DNA from: CAYFQH01 sp964345215
GTDB taxonomy: Bacteria > Bacillota > Clostridia > Christensenellales > Aristaeellaceae
Assembly: GCA_964345215.1 (NCBI GenBank)
Contig: CAYFQH010000018.1
Span: forward strand, 1 to 39,826
DNA: 39,826 nucleotides
Direction of reading: 5' to 3'
A program made the translations under genes and the position numbers. This document shows, in pieces, positions 25,193 to 34,071 of this stretch (the stretch's first letter is position 1; each line of letters begins with the position of its first letter). Below the pieces are notes generated by a model that did not search any database, was not told where the DNA came from, and worked only from the letters and a program-made list of their open reading frames with translations.

Positions 25193-25903
25193 ATGGAACA
25201 AGGGCTACTAGAACACCGAAAAAAAGAGTCTTTTTCTCTATTTTCCTATCTATGGGCTTTTACGCTTCTGGGGGTTCTTTTTATTGCCCTTTTGCTTATT
25301 TGGGCCACCCACCCCAAAGTGATGACCAACTATTTTTTAAAATACAGCCAGGCCGAACAAGGAGGCGTTTCCCCTGGGGACTACCCCTACATTGCCCAAA
25401 CCATTACCCGTTATTTAAAAGGCCAAAATCCTTCAATGGATATAAGCCTTCCCATTGGGGGCACCAGCCAAAAACTGTTTAATCAAAAAGAACTTTTGCA
25501 CATGCAAGACATTCGGGCTCTTATTCACCTGGGCACCATTATTCTAACCGCCGGAGCTCTTTTTTTAGCCTTTTTACTGATTTTTTATGCTAAAAGCAAA
25601 AAAATACGCCTGCTTACAAGGGCTTTGTACAAAAGCTGTATGGCTATGTTTTTACTGATTATATTCCTTGGCCTGTGGGCGGTTATTGATTTTAACAGCC
25701 TGTTTATTGTTTTTCATCAATTGCTGTTTACCAACGATTTGTGGCTGCTAAACCCCCTTAAAGACAGGCTGATCCAGCTGATGCCCCTTGATTTTTTTGT
25801 TCAGTACGCAAAAACCCTTATTCTCAGTTACTTTTTGCTGTTGGGTTTTCTATTTACAGCCGCTGTCGCGGCCACCCGTATTTTCTCACCTAAAAAGGAG
25901 TAA
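25193..25903 (+). CDS. DUF1461/TIGR01906 membrane protein, Lit-like lipoprotein transacylase candidate
   Basis: A 236-residue integral membrane protein. Four hydrophobic helices are visible at about residues 18-38, 112-132, 148-166 and 208-228. Two conserved blocks mark the family: FNQKELLHMQDI (96-107) before helix 2, and FHQLLFTNDLWLL (174-186) with the DRLIQLMPLDFF region between helices 3 and 4, predicted outside. From memory, this family includes Lit, which moves an acyl chain within bacterial lipoproteins to give the lyso form. The His in FHQLLF sits where an active-site residue could be; I have not verified it. GGGGAG precedes the ATG. It follows prfB after 101 bases and ends 5 bases before tsaD. 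Confidence 0.8.
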   Translation: MEQGLLEHRKKESFSLFSYLWAFTLLGVLFIALLLIWATHPKVMTNYFLKYSQAEQGGVSPGDYPYIAQTITRYLKGQNPSMDISLPIGGTSQKLFNQKELLHMQDIRALIHLGTIILTAGALFLAFLLIFYAKSKKIRLLTRALYKSCMAMFLLIIFLGLWAVIDFNSLFIVFHQLLFTNDLWLLNPLKDRLIQLMPLDFFVQYAKTLILSYFLLLGFLFTAAVAATRIFSPKKE

Positions 25904-25908
25904 TTGTT

Positions 25909-26976
25909 TTGCCCTATGCCTCTTATCAAAATAAAGTTAACCAAAAGTATTCCCTTTTAAAACAAAAAAAAAGCATGACCATTTTGGCCCTTGAAACCTC
26001 TTGTGATGAAACAGCCGCAGCCGTTATTCAAAACGGCCGTAACATTTTAAGTAATGTTATTTTTTCGCAAATTGATCTTCATAAAGTATACGGCGGTGTG
26101 GTGCCGGAAGTTGCCAGCCGGGCCCATGTAGGGGCCTGCGATGTGGTCATTGACCAGGCCTTGAAGGAAGCAGGCCTTCATCTTGGGCAAATAGACGCCT
26201 TAGCCGTTACCCATGGACCGGGCCTGGTAGGAGCTTTGTTAACTGGGGTCAGCTGTGCAAAGGGCCTTTCCTATGTTACAGGGCTGCCCCTGGTGGCTGT
26301 AAACCATATTGAAGGGCACATCAGCGCCAATTACTTAACGTATCAAGAATGTAAGCCGCCTTTTTTATGTTTGGTTGTCAGCGGCGGTCACAGCCACATT
26401 ATTTGGGTTAAAGACTATGCCAGCTACCAGCTTTTAGGGCAAACCCAGGACGACGCCGCCGGGGAAGCCTTTGATAAGGCGGCCCGTATTTTAGGCCTTC
26501 CCTACCCTGGGGGCATCGCCTTGGATAAACTGGCAGAAGAAGGAAACCCTGAAGCCTTATCCCTGCCCCGACCTAAAACCAAGGGCAAGTATGATTTTAG
26601 CTTTTCCGGCTTAAAAACAGCCTTTATTAACCAGGTGCACAATATGGAGCAAAAAGGTAGCCTGTTGCCTATAAAGGACCTGGCAGCCAGCTTTCGCAGG
26701 GCAGTCGTATCCTCCCTGTGCGAGAAAATCATTTTAGCCGCCAAGGATTTTGACGCCCCGGCGGTGGCCCTAGCCGGAGGGGTATCCGCTAACCGGCTGT
26801 TAAGGCGGGAAATGACTCGGCTCTGCCAGGAAAACCAGCTGCCGCTATTTTTGCCCACTCTCTCCCTTTGTACCGACAACGCTGCCATGATTGGCTCTGC
26901 CGCTTACTACGCCCTTCAAAAAGGTGATGTAGCCGGGCTCAACCTAAACGCCAACCCGGCCTTGCGGCTGATTTAG
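25909..26976 (+). CDS. tsaD: tRNA N6-threonylcarbamoyladenosine transferase TsaD
   Basis: TsaD transfers threonylcarbamoyl to A37 of ANN-decoding tRNAs, working with TsaB and TsaE. Motifs: TILALETSCDETAAAVIQ (ATP-binding, near the normal N-terminus), the metal-binding HIEGHI, VVSGGHSHIIWV, AGEAFDKAARILGLPYPGG and the C-terminal VALAGGVSANRLLR with STCDNAAMI-type LCTDNAAMIG. I keep the TTG start at 25909, because AAGGAG is 8 bases upstream, although it adds about 22 residues before the usual start; the ATG at MTILALE has no ribosome binding site. The AAGGAG lies within the end of the previous gene, so coupling is likely. tsaB and tsaE are not adjacent. Confidence 0.94.
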   Translation: MPYASYQNKVNQKYSLLKQKKSMTILALETSCDETAAAVIQNGRNILSNVIFSQIDLHKVYGGVVPEVASRAHVGACDVVIDQALKEAGLHLGQIDALAVTHGPGLVGALLTGVSCAKGLSYVTGLPLVAVNHIEGHISANYLTYQECKPPFLCLVVSGGHSHIIWVKDYASYQLLGQTQDDAAGEAFDKAARILGLPYPGGIALDKLAEEGNPEALSLPRPKTKGKYDFSFSGLKTAFINQVHNMEQKGSLLPIKDLAASFRRAVVSSLCEKIILAAKDFDAPAVALAGGVSANRLLRREMTRLCQENQLPLFLPTLSLCTDNAAMIGSAAYYALQKGDVAGLNLNANPALRLI

Positions 26977-27081
26977 AATACTTTAGCCTTTAAGCTACAT
27001 TTACTATGTGCATAGCCCCCTTATCGCTTGAACTCTACCCAATAAGGGCAGGTTCCCATTAGCCGAAATGATTTAAAAATA

Positions 27082-27117
27082 AAAAAACCGACGCAATTAA
27101 TCGCATCGGTTTTTTTT
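27082..27117 (-). terminator. mnmG terminator
   Basis: On the minus strand AAAACCGATGC and GCGTCGGTTTT pair with one G-T wobble and end in a T-run. It also reads on the plus strand with one mismatch and may serve tsaD too. Confidence 0.8.
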
Positions 27118-27119
27118 AT

Positions 27120-28979
27120 TTACCCTTTGTTATGCTTTTCAAGCCATACCATCAGTACCGCCACATCTGCTGGGGATACCCCGGGAATCCGCCCTGCCTG
27201 GCCTAAGGACCTGGGCCGCTGGGCCTCTAGTTTTTGCCTGGCCTCAATACGCAGGGCATCGATACCATTATAGTTTATGTCATCAGGCAACAACTTGTTT
27301 TCTAGTGCCTTTGTTTTTTGAATCTGGGCTTCTTGCTTTTTTAAATAGCCTTCGTATTTAATCTCAATCTCCGCCTGTTCCGCTGCGTCGGCAGGCACCT
27401 TCTTCAGCTCCGGCAACAGGGCTTGTAACTGTTTAAAGGTCATCTTGGGCCGTTTGAGCAGGTTGCCCGCCGGCAGAGGTGAGGCAGGCGGCGTTTCACC
27501 AAGGGCTTTTAAAATACTGTCTCGCTCTGATGAAATAGGTACCATGGTTTTTTCAATATAAGCAATGGCCCTTTGTGTTTCCTCCATCTTTTTTTCAACC
27601 ATGGCCATTCTTTTTTCATCCGCTAAGCCCACAGCATAGCCTAAGGGGGTCAGGCGAATATCTGCATTGTCCTGCCTTAAAGTCAGGCGGTATTCCGCCC
27701 GGCTAGTCATCATTCTATACGGTTCATCGGTGCCTTTGGTGGTTAAATCGTCAATGAGCACCCCGATGTAAGCCATGTCCCTTGTAAGCACAAGGGGAGC
27801 CTTGTTTAGCAGTTTTAAAGCCCCATTTACCCCTGCCAAAAGCCCTTGGGCCGCCGCTTCCTCATAACCTGAGGTCCCGTTAATCTGCCCGGCAAAATAC
27901 AGACCTTCAATATTTAGGCTCTCCAAGGTAGGTTTTAGCATTTTAGAATCAATGCAATCATATTCTATGGCATAGGCCAGCCGGGTTAATTCACAGCGCT
28001 CAAGGCCCTTAATAGAGCGGTACATTTTCCACTGAATATCCTCAGGCATGCTGGAAGACATGCCCTGAACATACCACTCGTTGCTTTGGGCCCCTTCAGG
28101 CTCCAAAAAAATCTGATGCCGGTCTTTATCGGCAAAGCGTACAATTTTATCTTCTATACTGGGGCAGTACCTGGCTCCGGTGCCTTTTATATCTCCTTTA
28201 TACATGGGAGCCCGGTGCAGGTTATCCAGTATAATTTGATGGGTTTTGAGGTTGGTCCAAGTTAAATAACAGGCCATGGTGTTGTAAAGCTCTTTTTCAG
28301 TTAAAAAAGAAAAGGGCACTACCGGCTCATCTCCCGGCTGAATATCCATCCGGTCAAAATCAATGCTCCGCTCATCTACCCGGGCGGGGGTACCGGTTTT
28401 AAAGCGGCGCAGAGGAAAACCCATATCGAGGAGAGATTGAGAAAGCTCCGTAGCCGCCATAAGCCCCTGGGGCCCGCCCTGCCAGGTTTGCTCCCCTATA
28501 ATAATGCGGCTTTTTAAAAATACACCGCAGGCCAAAACCAGGCTTTTACACCTTTCAATACTGCCGGTGGTGGTTTTAATCCCTTCAACCTGGTTCTTTT
28601 CAATCAAAACTTCCGCTACTTCCCCTTCGCGAACAGTCAAGTTTTTTTGGCTGAACAAGGCCTGTCTCATTCGGTTTTGGTAGGCTTTTTTATCAGCCTG
28701 AGCCCGCAGGCTGTATACCGCCGGACCTTTGCCCCGGTTTAACATGCGGCTTTGCAAAAAAGTATCATCAATGGCCTGGCCCATTTCCCCGCCCAAGGCA
28801 TCTATTTCCCGAACCAGGTGCCCTTTGGCCGTACCGCCAATAACAGGGTTGCAGGCCATTAAAGCAATGGAGTCCATATTCAATGTTAGCAGCAGTGTTT
28901 TTATTCCAAGGCGGGCAGAAGCCAGGGCTGCTTCACAGCCTGCATGTCCAGCGCCAGCAACAATCATTTCGTAACCCAT
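27120..28979 (-). CDS. mnmG: tRNA uridine-5-carboxymethylaminomethyl synthesis enzyme MnmG (GidA)
   Basis: With MnmE, MnmG modifies uridine 34 of tRNAs reading split codon boxes. The FAD-binding Rossmann start is YEMIVAGAGHAGCEAALASA; the family signatures follow: MACNPVIGGTAKGHLVREID, RMLNRGKGPAVYSLRAQADK, LKSRIIIGEQTWQGGPQG, FKTGTPARVDERSID, GARYCPSIEDKIVRF, and MMTSRAEYRLTLRQDNADIR in the C-terminal half. The tail ends with the helical MnmE-contacting region (ARQKLEAQRPRSLGQAGRIP). At 619 residues it is normal. AGGTGAAAC precedes the ATG. mnmE is not in the window; the gene is divergent from gyrB. Confidence 0.97.
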   Translation of the reverse strand: MGYEMIVAGAGHAGCEAALASARLGIKTLLLTLNMDSIALMACNPVIGGTAKGHLVREIDALGGEMGQAIDDTFLQSRMLNRGKGPAVYSLRAQADKKAYQNRMRQALFSQKNLTVREGEVAEVLIEKNQVEGIKTTTGSIERCKSLVLACGVFLKSRIIIGEQTWQGGPQGLMAATELSQSLLDMGFPLRRFKTGTPARVDERSIDFDRMDIQPGDEPVVPFSFLTEKELYNTMACYLTWTNLKTHQIILDNLHRAPMYKGDIKGTGARYCPSIEDKIVRFADKDRHQIFLEPEGAQSNEWYVQGMSSSMPEDIQWKMYRSIKGLERCELTRLAYAIEYDCIDSKMLKPTLESLNIEGLYFAGQINGTSGYEEAAAQGLLAGVNGALKLLNKAPLVLTRDMAYIGVLIDDLTTKGTDEPYRMMTSRAEYRLTLRQDNADIRLTPLGYAVGLADEKRMAMVEKKMEETQRAIAYIEKTMVPISSERDSILKALGETPPASPLPAGNLLKRPKMTFKQLQALLPELKKVPADAAEQAEIEIKYEGYLKKQEAQIQKTKALENKLLPDDINYNGIDALRIEARQKLEAQRPRSLGQAGRIPGVSPADVAVLMVWLEKHNKG

Positions 28980-29118
28980 GTTTCACCTCATAAAATCCTT
29001 AGCAAAATATTATAGCACAGGTTGCTTTTTATTGGAAACTTTTGTCTTCTTTTTCTGTTTAGTAAAAGTAAATTAAAAGCGATTTTTCAACCCTTTCAAA
29101 GCTGCCTTTTATTGGGCA

Positions 29119-29230
29119 TATAATATAGTAGAAACACTTTCTTTTTCTGTGAAAAAGTGGTATAATAAGGTGATGAGAAAAATAAGCAAATCTCTTGCTT
29201 TAAGGGGTTTTTCAACCTCCTTTTTCACAG
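29119..29230 (+). promoter_or_regulatory. gyrB upstream region: two -10 boxes and nested inverted repeats
   Basis: The 344-bp mnmG-gyrB gap holds two TATAAT boxes (29119-29124 and 29161-29166; the second is an extended TGG-TATAAT). CTGTGAAAAAG (29147-29157) recurs inverted as CTTTTTCACAG (29220-29230), a perfect 11-bp repeat. The left arm is itself CTTTTTC-TGT-GAAAAAG. AAGCAA-ATCTC-TTGCTT (29184-29200) and AAGGGGTT-TTTC-AACC(T)CCTT (29202-29222) are further hairpins, the last followed by T. Clear -35 boxes were not seen. The gap shows no gene. Confidence 0.5.
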
Positions 29231-29323
29231 CAAAATGATTTTCTTTTTTGTTTCAGTTTTTTACCCCTAACAAGAATAAAAACGAAACATCTTTTTTACT
29301 AAAAATCAAAAAGAGGTGCAACT

Positions 29324-31306
29324 ATGGCAGAAATTCAAAACAACCTTTCTTCTAACAATCATGCCTTACACTCCACCCACGTGGACGTAAGCTATGATGA
29401 AAGCCAAATTCAGGTGTTAGAAGGATTAGAAGCTGTGCGCAAACGGCCGGGGATGTACATTGGCTCTACCGACTACAGGGGCCTGCATCACCTGGTGTAT
29501 GAAATTGTAGACAACTCCATTGACGAAGCCCTGGCAGGTTACTGCGACGAAATTATTGTAACACTCCATCAAGACGGCAGTGCCAGCATTGTTGACGACG
29601 GGCGGGGCTTTCCCATAGGAGTTCATCCCACCATGGGTCGCCCCGCAGTTGAGGTTTGCTTAACCGTATTACACGCCGGCGGTAAGTTTGGTGGCAGCGG
29701 TTACAAGGTTTCTGGCGGCCTTCACGGTGTAGGCGCCTCTGTTGTAAATGCCTTAAGCAAAAAAATGATGGTAAAAGTATATCAGGATGGCAATATTTAT
29801 CAGCAGGAATACGAGCGAGGCCAAATTTTATACGACCTAAAAATCGTTGGCTCCACCGACCGAAGCGGAACCACCGTTCAATTTTGGCCCGACGTAAAAT
29901 CCGAAGAGAACCCGGAGGGCATTTTTGAAACCGGTGACTTTCAATACGATGTATTAAAAACCCGCATGCGTGAGATGGCCTTTTTGAACAAGGGCATTAA
30001 AATTATTTTGCGGGACGAACGGCCGGAAGAACCTCGTGAACACGTATTTCATTACGAGGGGGGGATTAGCGAGTTTGTAAAGTACTTAAACAAGAACAAA
30101 TCCGTTTTATTTCCTGAACCCATTTACATTGAAGGAATTAAAAGCGATGTGATGGTAGAAGTTGCCATGCAGTATAACGACGGCTATTCCGAAAACATTT
30201 ATACCTTTGCCAACAACATCCACACCCCCGAAGGAGGAACCCACCTTCAAGGCTTTAGTGCTGCCCTTACCCGATCCATTAACGACTATGGCCGCAAGTA
30301 CAAAATTTTAAAGGACGCCGACAGCAACCTAAAAGGTGAAGACGTGCGTGAGAGCCTAGCTGCCATTGTGAGCATTAAATTAATGGAGCCCCAGTTTGAA
30401 GGGCAGACCAAAAGCAAATTGGGCAACAGTGAGGTGCGGGGCATTGTAGACAGCTTTGTATCCCAGCAGCTTTCCGACTTTATGGAGGAAAATCCCACCG
30501 TTGCCAAGGCCATTTTAGAGCGCTCCTTAGGGGCCGCCCGAGCCCGGGAAGCAGCACGCAAAGCCAGGGACCTGACCCGGCGAAAAACGGTTTTAGAATC
30601 GGCCAGCCTGCCGGGCAAATTAGCCGACTGCTCCGAAAAAGACCCTTCCAAGTGCGAAATATTTATTGTTGAAGGGGACAGCGCCGGGGGCAGCGCCAAA
30701 ACCGGCCGAGACCGGCATTTCCAGGCTATTTTGCCTTTGCGGGGTAAAATTTTAAATGTAGAAAAAACTCGTATTGACAGGGCCTTGTCTAATAACGAAA
30801 TCAAAGCCATGATCACAGCCTTTGGCTGCGGCATTGGGGATGACTTTGACCTAGCCAAGCTGCGCTACCACCGTATTGTATGTATGACCGACGCCGACGT
30901 TGACGGAAGCCATATCAGAACCTTGATGCTCACCTTCTTCTTTCGCTACATGAAACCCTTAATTGAGAGCGGCCATGTGTATATTGCCATGCCTCCCCTA
31001 TATAAGGTAACCAAGAGCAAAAAAGAGTATTATGTGTATAACGATGAAGAGCTTGAAGGCCTGCTCCAAGAAATCGGCCGGGATCCCAAACCAGAAATAC
31101 AGCGTTACAAGGGCCTTGGGGAAATGAGCAGCGAACAACTATGGACCACTACGATGAATCCAGCCACTCGCACCATGATGCGGGTTACCATGGAAGATGC
31201 CATGGCAGCAGATGAAATATTGACCATTTTAATGGGCGACCAGGTGGAACCCCGGCGAGAGTTTATTGAAGAAAATGCCGCCCTGGTAGAAAACTTGGAT
31301 ATTTAA
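29324..31306 (+). CDS. gyrB: DNA gyrase subunit B
   Basis: The ATPase subunit of gyrase, which introduces negative supercoils. The GHKL ATPase domain carries LEGLEAVRKRPGMYIGST, EIVDNSIDEALAG, DDGRGFPIGVH and SGGLHGVGASVVNALS. The transducer domain follows, with HVFHYEGGISEFVKYLNKNK. The TOPRIM domain carries IFIVEGDSAGGSAKTGRDR, ILPLRGKILNVEKTR and MTDADVDGSHIRTLMLTFF. The C-terminal GyrA-binding tail is YKGLGEMSSEQLWTTTMNP. At 660 residues it is the Gram-positive length without the long enterobacterial insertion. AGAGGTG precedes the ATG. gyrA follows 40 bases later. Confidence 0.98.
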   Translation: MAEIQNNLSSNNHALHSTHVDVSYDESQIQVLEGLEAVRKRPGMYIGSTDYRGLHHLVYEIVDNSIDEALAGYCDEIIVTLHQDGSASIVDDGRGFPIGVHPTMGRPAVEVCLTVLHAGGKFGGSGYKVSGGLHGVGASVVNALSKKMMVKVYQDGNIYQQEYERGQILYDLKIVGSTDRSGTTVQFWPDVKSEENPEGIFETGDFQYDVLKTRMREMAFLNKGIKIILRDERPEEPREHVFHYEGGISEFVKYLNKNKSVLFPEPIYIEGIKSDVMVEVAMQYNDGYSENIYTFANNIHTPEGGTHLQGFSAALTRSINDYGRKYKILKDADSNLKGEDVRESLAAIVSIKLMEPQFEGQTKSKLGNSEVRGIVDSFVSQQLSDFMEENPTVAKAILERSLGAARAREAARKARDLTRRKTVLESASLPGKLADCSEKDPSKCEIFIVEGDSAGGSAKTGRDRHFQAILPLRGKILNVEKTRIDRALSNNEIKAMITAFGCGIGDDFDLAKLRYHRIVCMTDADVDGSHIRTLMLTFFFRYMKPLIESGHVYIAMPPLYKVTKSKKEYYVYNDEELEGLLQEIGRDPKPEIQRYKGLGEMSSEQLWTTTMNPATRTMMRVTMEDAMAADEILTILMGDQVEPRREFIEENAALVENLDI

Positions 31307-31346
31307 TCCGGCCCTTGGGGCCAATCAAATTTGATGAGGTGAAACA

Positions 31347-33935
31347 ATGGATTCGGATCGTTTGATTCCTATAGAGTTTGGAACAGAAATGCGCAAATCT
31401 TTCCTATCCTATGCTATGGCAGTTATTATCAACCGGGCTCTGCCCGATGTACGCGACGGCTTAAAACCCGTACACCGGCGTATTTTGTATTCCATGAATG
31501 AACTAGGCATGACCCCGGATAAACCCTTTAGAAAAAGTGCCCGTATTGTTGGCGACGTGCTGGGTAAATACCACCCCCACGGGGATACGGCGGTGTATGA
31601 TGCCATGGTGCGTCTGGCCCAGGATTTCTCTACTCGTTATTTGCTGGTAGAGGGCCAGGGAAACTTCGGTTCTGTTGATGGTGACGGAGCCGCCGCCATG
31701 CGTTATACCGAAGCCCGTCTGAGTAAATTATCGATGCATTTAATTGGCGAAATTGATAAAAACACCGTTGATTTTTACCCGAACTTTGACGAAACATTAA
31801 TGCAGCCTTCTGTTTTGCCAAGCCGCTACCCCAACTTACTGGTTAACGGCTCCAGCGGTATTGCTGTGGGCATGGCTACCAACATCCCCCCCCATAACCT
31901 GGGCGAGGTAATTGACGGCGTTGTTTGTTTGATTGACAACCCCGATGCCACCTTAGATGACTTAATGGAACACATTAAAGGGCCCGACTTCCCCACAGGG
32001 GGGGTTGTGCTTGGAAAAAGTGGCATTCGGGAAGCTTACTACACCGGCCGGGGGCGCATTATTGTGCGGGCCAAAACCGATATTGAAACCATGGAAAACG
32101 GGCGCAACCGCATTGTTGTTACGGAAATTCCCTACATGGTCAACAAAGCTCGGTTAATTGAAAAAATTGCCGAACTGGTGCACGAAAAACGGCTGGAAGG
32201 CATTTCCGACATTCGTGATGAGAGTGACCGGGAAGGGATGCGCATTGTTATTGAACTTAAAAAAGATGTGTATCCAACCATTGTATTAAATTATTTGTAT
32301 AAACACACCCAAATGCAAGAAACCTTCGGGGCCAACATGCTGGCCCTGGTCGACGATAAGCCGAGGGTGCTTTCATTAAAAGACATGCTTCATTACTATA
32401 TCCTCCACCAAAGGGATGTTGTAACCCGTCGCACCCAGTTTGAATTAGACCGGGCTCAGGCCAGGGCCCATATTTTAGAAGGGCTGATTAAGGCCCTTGA
32501 CCATATTGATGAAATTGTAAAAATTATTCGGGGCAGCAAGGATACACCAACCGCCCGGGAATCTTTGATTGAGCGTTTTGATTTTAGTGAAAAACAGGCC
32601 CAAGCCATTTTGGATATGCGTTTGGCCAGGCTTACTGGCCTTGAACGAGACCGGTTAGAAGAAGAGTATAATCAGCTTTTAAAAACCATTGCCTACCTTC
32701 AGTCCCTTTTAGCCAGTGAAACGCTGCTGATGAATGTTGTAAAAGAAGAAATGCTTGAAATCAAACGCAGGTTCAACGACCCCAGGCGCACAGAACTAAC
32801 TGCGATGGAAGGCGAAATTGATATTGCAGATTTGATTCAAGAAGAGAATATGGTGGTTACCTTGACCCACTTTGGCTATGTGAAGCGTTTACCTGAAAAT
32901 ACCTACCGGGCCCAAAACCGAGGGGGCAAGGGGATTGCAGCCATGACCACCAGGGAAGAAGATTATGTAAAGCAGCTGCTGGTGGTAAACACCCATGATG
33001 ATATTATGTTCTTCACTTCCTTTGGCCGGGTATACACTTTAAAATGCTACCAAATCCCCGAAGCCGGGCGTACTGCCAGAGGAACGGCCATTATTAACCT
33101 GCTGCCCTTAAACAGCGAGGAGAAGGTCACCACCATCATCCCCGTACCAAGAGACAGTGAAGAGCGTTATTTGGTTATGGCCACCCAAAAGGGCATGGTC
33201 AAAAAAACCCACTTGAAAGAGTTTACCAACCTGCGTAAAAGCGGCCTGATTGCCATTGTGCTAAAAGAGGACGATGCCCTGGTAGATGTAAAACTAACCC
33301 ACGGGGATCAAGAGTTGATTTTAGGCAGCCGTCTGGGTAAGGCCATCCGCTTTAACGAAAAGTCTATCCGCACTACAGGCCGGGCCAGTATGGGGGTTCG
33401 TTCCATCAAGCTAAGCCCCAAGGACTATGTTGTATCTATGGATACCATTGAAGAAAACACCGATGTTTTGGCTATTACCACCAAAGGCTACGGCAAGCGT
33501 ACCTCTGTTGATGAGTACCGTGAACAGGGCCGTAATGGAAAGGGAATTATTGCCATTAAACTTACCGAAAAAACCGGCGAGCTGGCCGCCCAGCTCATGG
33601 TTCACCCAAAGGAAGACATTATGCTCATTACCGATGACGGAACCATTATCCGCATGAACGTAGACAGCATTTCCCACATTGGGCGTAACAGCCAAGGCGT
33701 TCGCCTGATGCGCTTAGCTCAAGGCAGCCAAGTTGTGGGCGTTGCCAAGGCAGAAGCCTTTGAAGAAGAGGACGAAACCCAGGAAGCACTTGTAGAAAAC
33801 GGTGCAGAAAACGAAAATACCGTAGCCCAAGGCGAAGAATCAGCAGAGGATACCAACAGTTTTTTAGCCGAAACCGAAGGCACTCCCCCCTCTCAAGAGC
33901 AAAATACCAGCCCAGGCCAAACTGAAGAAGAATAA
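31347..33935 (+). CDS. gyrA: DNA gyrase subunit A
   Basis: The DNA-cleaving subunit. The catalytic Tyr is Y120 in DGAAAMRYTEARLSK. The quinolone-resistance region reads HPHGDTAVYDAMV, with Thr81 and Asp85 at the two commonest resistance positions. Thr there is, as I recall, wild type in clostridia, so no resistance is implied. The coiled-coil and primary dimer interface follow, then the beta-pinwheel with the GyrA-box variant QNRGGKG near residue 530 and its repeated RTxxR-type blades. The last 55 or so residues (about 806-862) are an acidic, Glu/Asn-rich tail. GAGGTGAAAC precedes the ATG. It forms an operon with gyrB and ends at a terminator. Confidence 0.98.
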   Translation: MDSDRLIPIEFGTEMRKSFLSYAMAVIINRALPDVRDGLKPVHRRILYSMNELGMTPDKPFRKSARIVGDVLGKYHPHGDTAVYDAMVRLAQDFSTRYLLVEGQGNFGSVDGDGAAAMRYTEARLSKLSMHLIGEIDKNTVDFYPNFDETLMQPSVLPSRYPNLLVNGSSGIAVGMATNIPPHNLGEVIDGVVCLIDNPDATLDDLMEHIKGPDFPTGGVVLGKSGIREAYYTGRGRIIVRAKTDIETMENGRNRIVVTEIPYMVNKARLIEKIAELVHEKRLEGISDIRDESDREGMRIVIELKKDVYPTIVLNYLYKHTQMQETFGANMLALVDDKPRVLSLKDMLHYYILHQRDVVTRRTQFELDRAQARAHILEGLIKALDHIDEIVKIIRGSKDTPTARESLIERFDFSEKQAQAILDMRLARLTGLERDRLEEEYNQLLKTIAYLQSLLASETLLMNVVKEEMLEIKRRFNDPRRTELTAMEGEIDIADLIQEENMVVTLTHFGYVKRLPENTYRAQNRGGKGIAAMTTREEDYVKQLLVVNTHDDIMFFTSFGRVYTLKCYQIPEAGRTARGTAIINLLPLNSEEKVTTIIPVPRDSEERYLVMATQKGMVKKTHLKEFTNLRKSGLIAIVLKEDDALVDVKLTHGDQELILGSRLGKAIRFNEKSIRTTGRASMGVRSIKLSPKDYVVSMDTIEENTDVLAITTKGYGKRTSVDEYREQGRNGKGIIAIKLTEKTGELAAQLMVHPKEDIMLITDDGTIIRMNVDSISHIGRNSQGVRLMRLAQGSQVVGVAKAEAFEEEDETQEALVENGAENENTVAQGEESAEDTNSFLAETEGTPPSQEQNTSPGQTEEE

Positions 33936-33941
33936 CAGCAC

Positions 33942-33981
33942 AAAAAAGAGTTGCTTAGGTTAAAACCCGGCAACTCTTTTT
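33942..33981 (+). terminator. gyrA terminator
   Basis: AAAAAAGAGTTGC and GCAACTCTTTTT form a perfect stem with a 15-base loop that can also pair internally (GGTT/AACC). It stands 6 bases after the gyrA stop and could also stop the converging minus-strand transcript. Confidence 0.85.
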
Positions 33982-34071
33982 AATTGCTGCTTTTTTTATT
34001 TGAAATTCAAAAGGGCCGGCAGGCAAAACCCTTTCACTGTAAATTTCATTATTCAGGAAGGCCTTGTCGTC

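Noticed and set aside
30286..30858. 190-codon minus-strand frame inside gyrB
   Set aside because: Antisense of the conserved TOPRIM region; Ser/Arg/Leu-rich composition typical of a shadow frame.
31580..31610. Thr at the GyrA position linked to quinolone resistance
   Set aside because: Thr at this site is, as I recall, wild type in clostridia such as C. difficile, so no resistance mutation is claimed.
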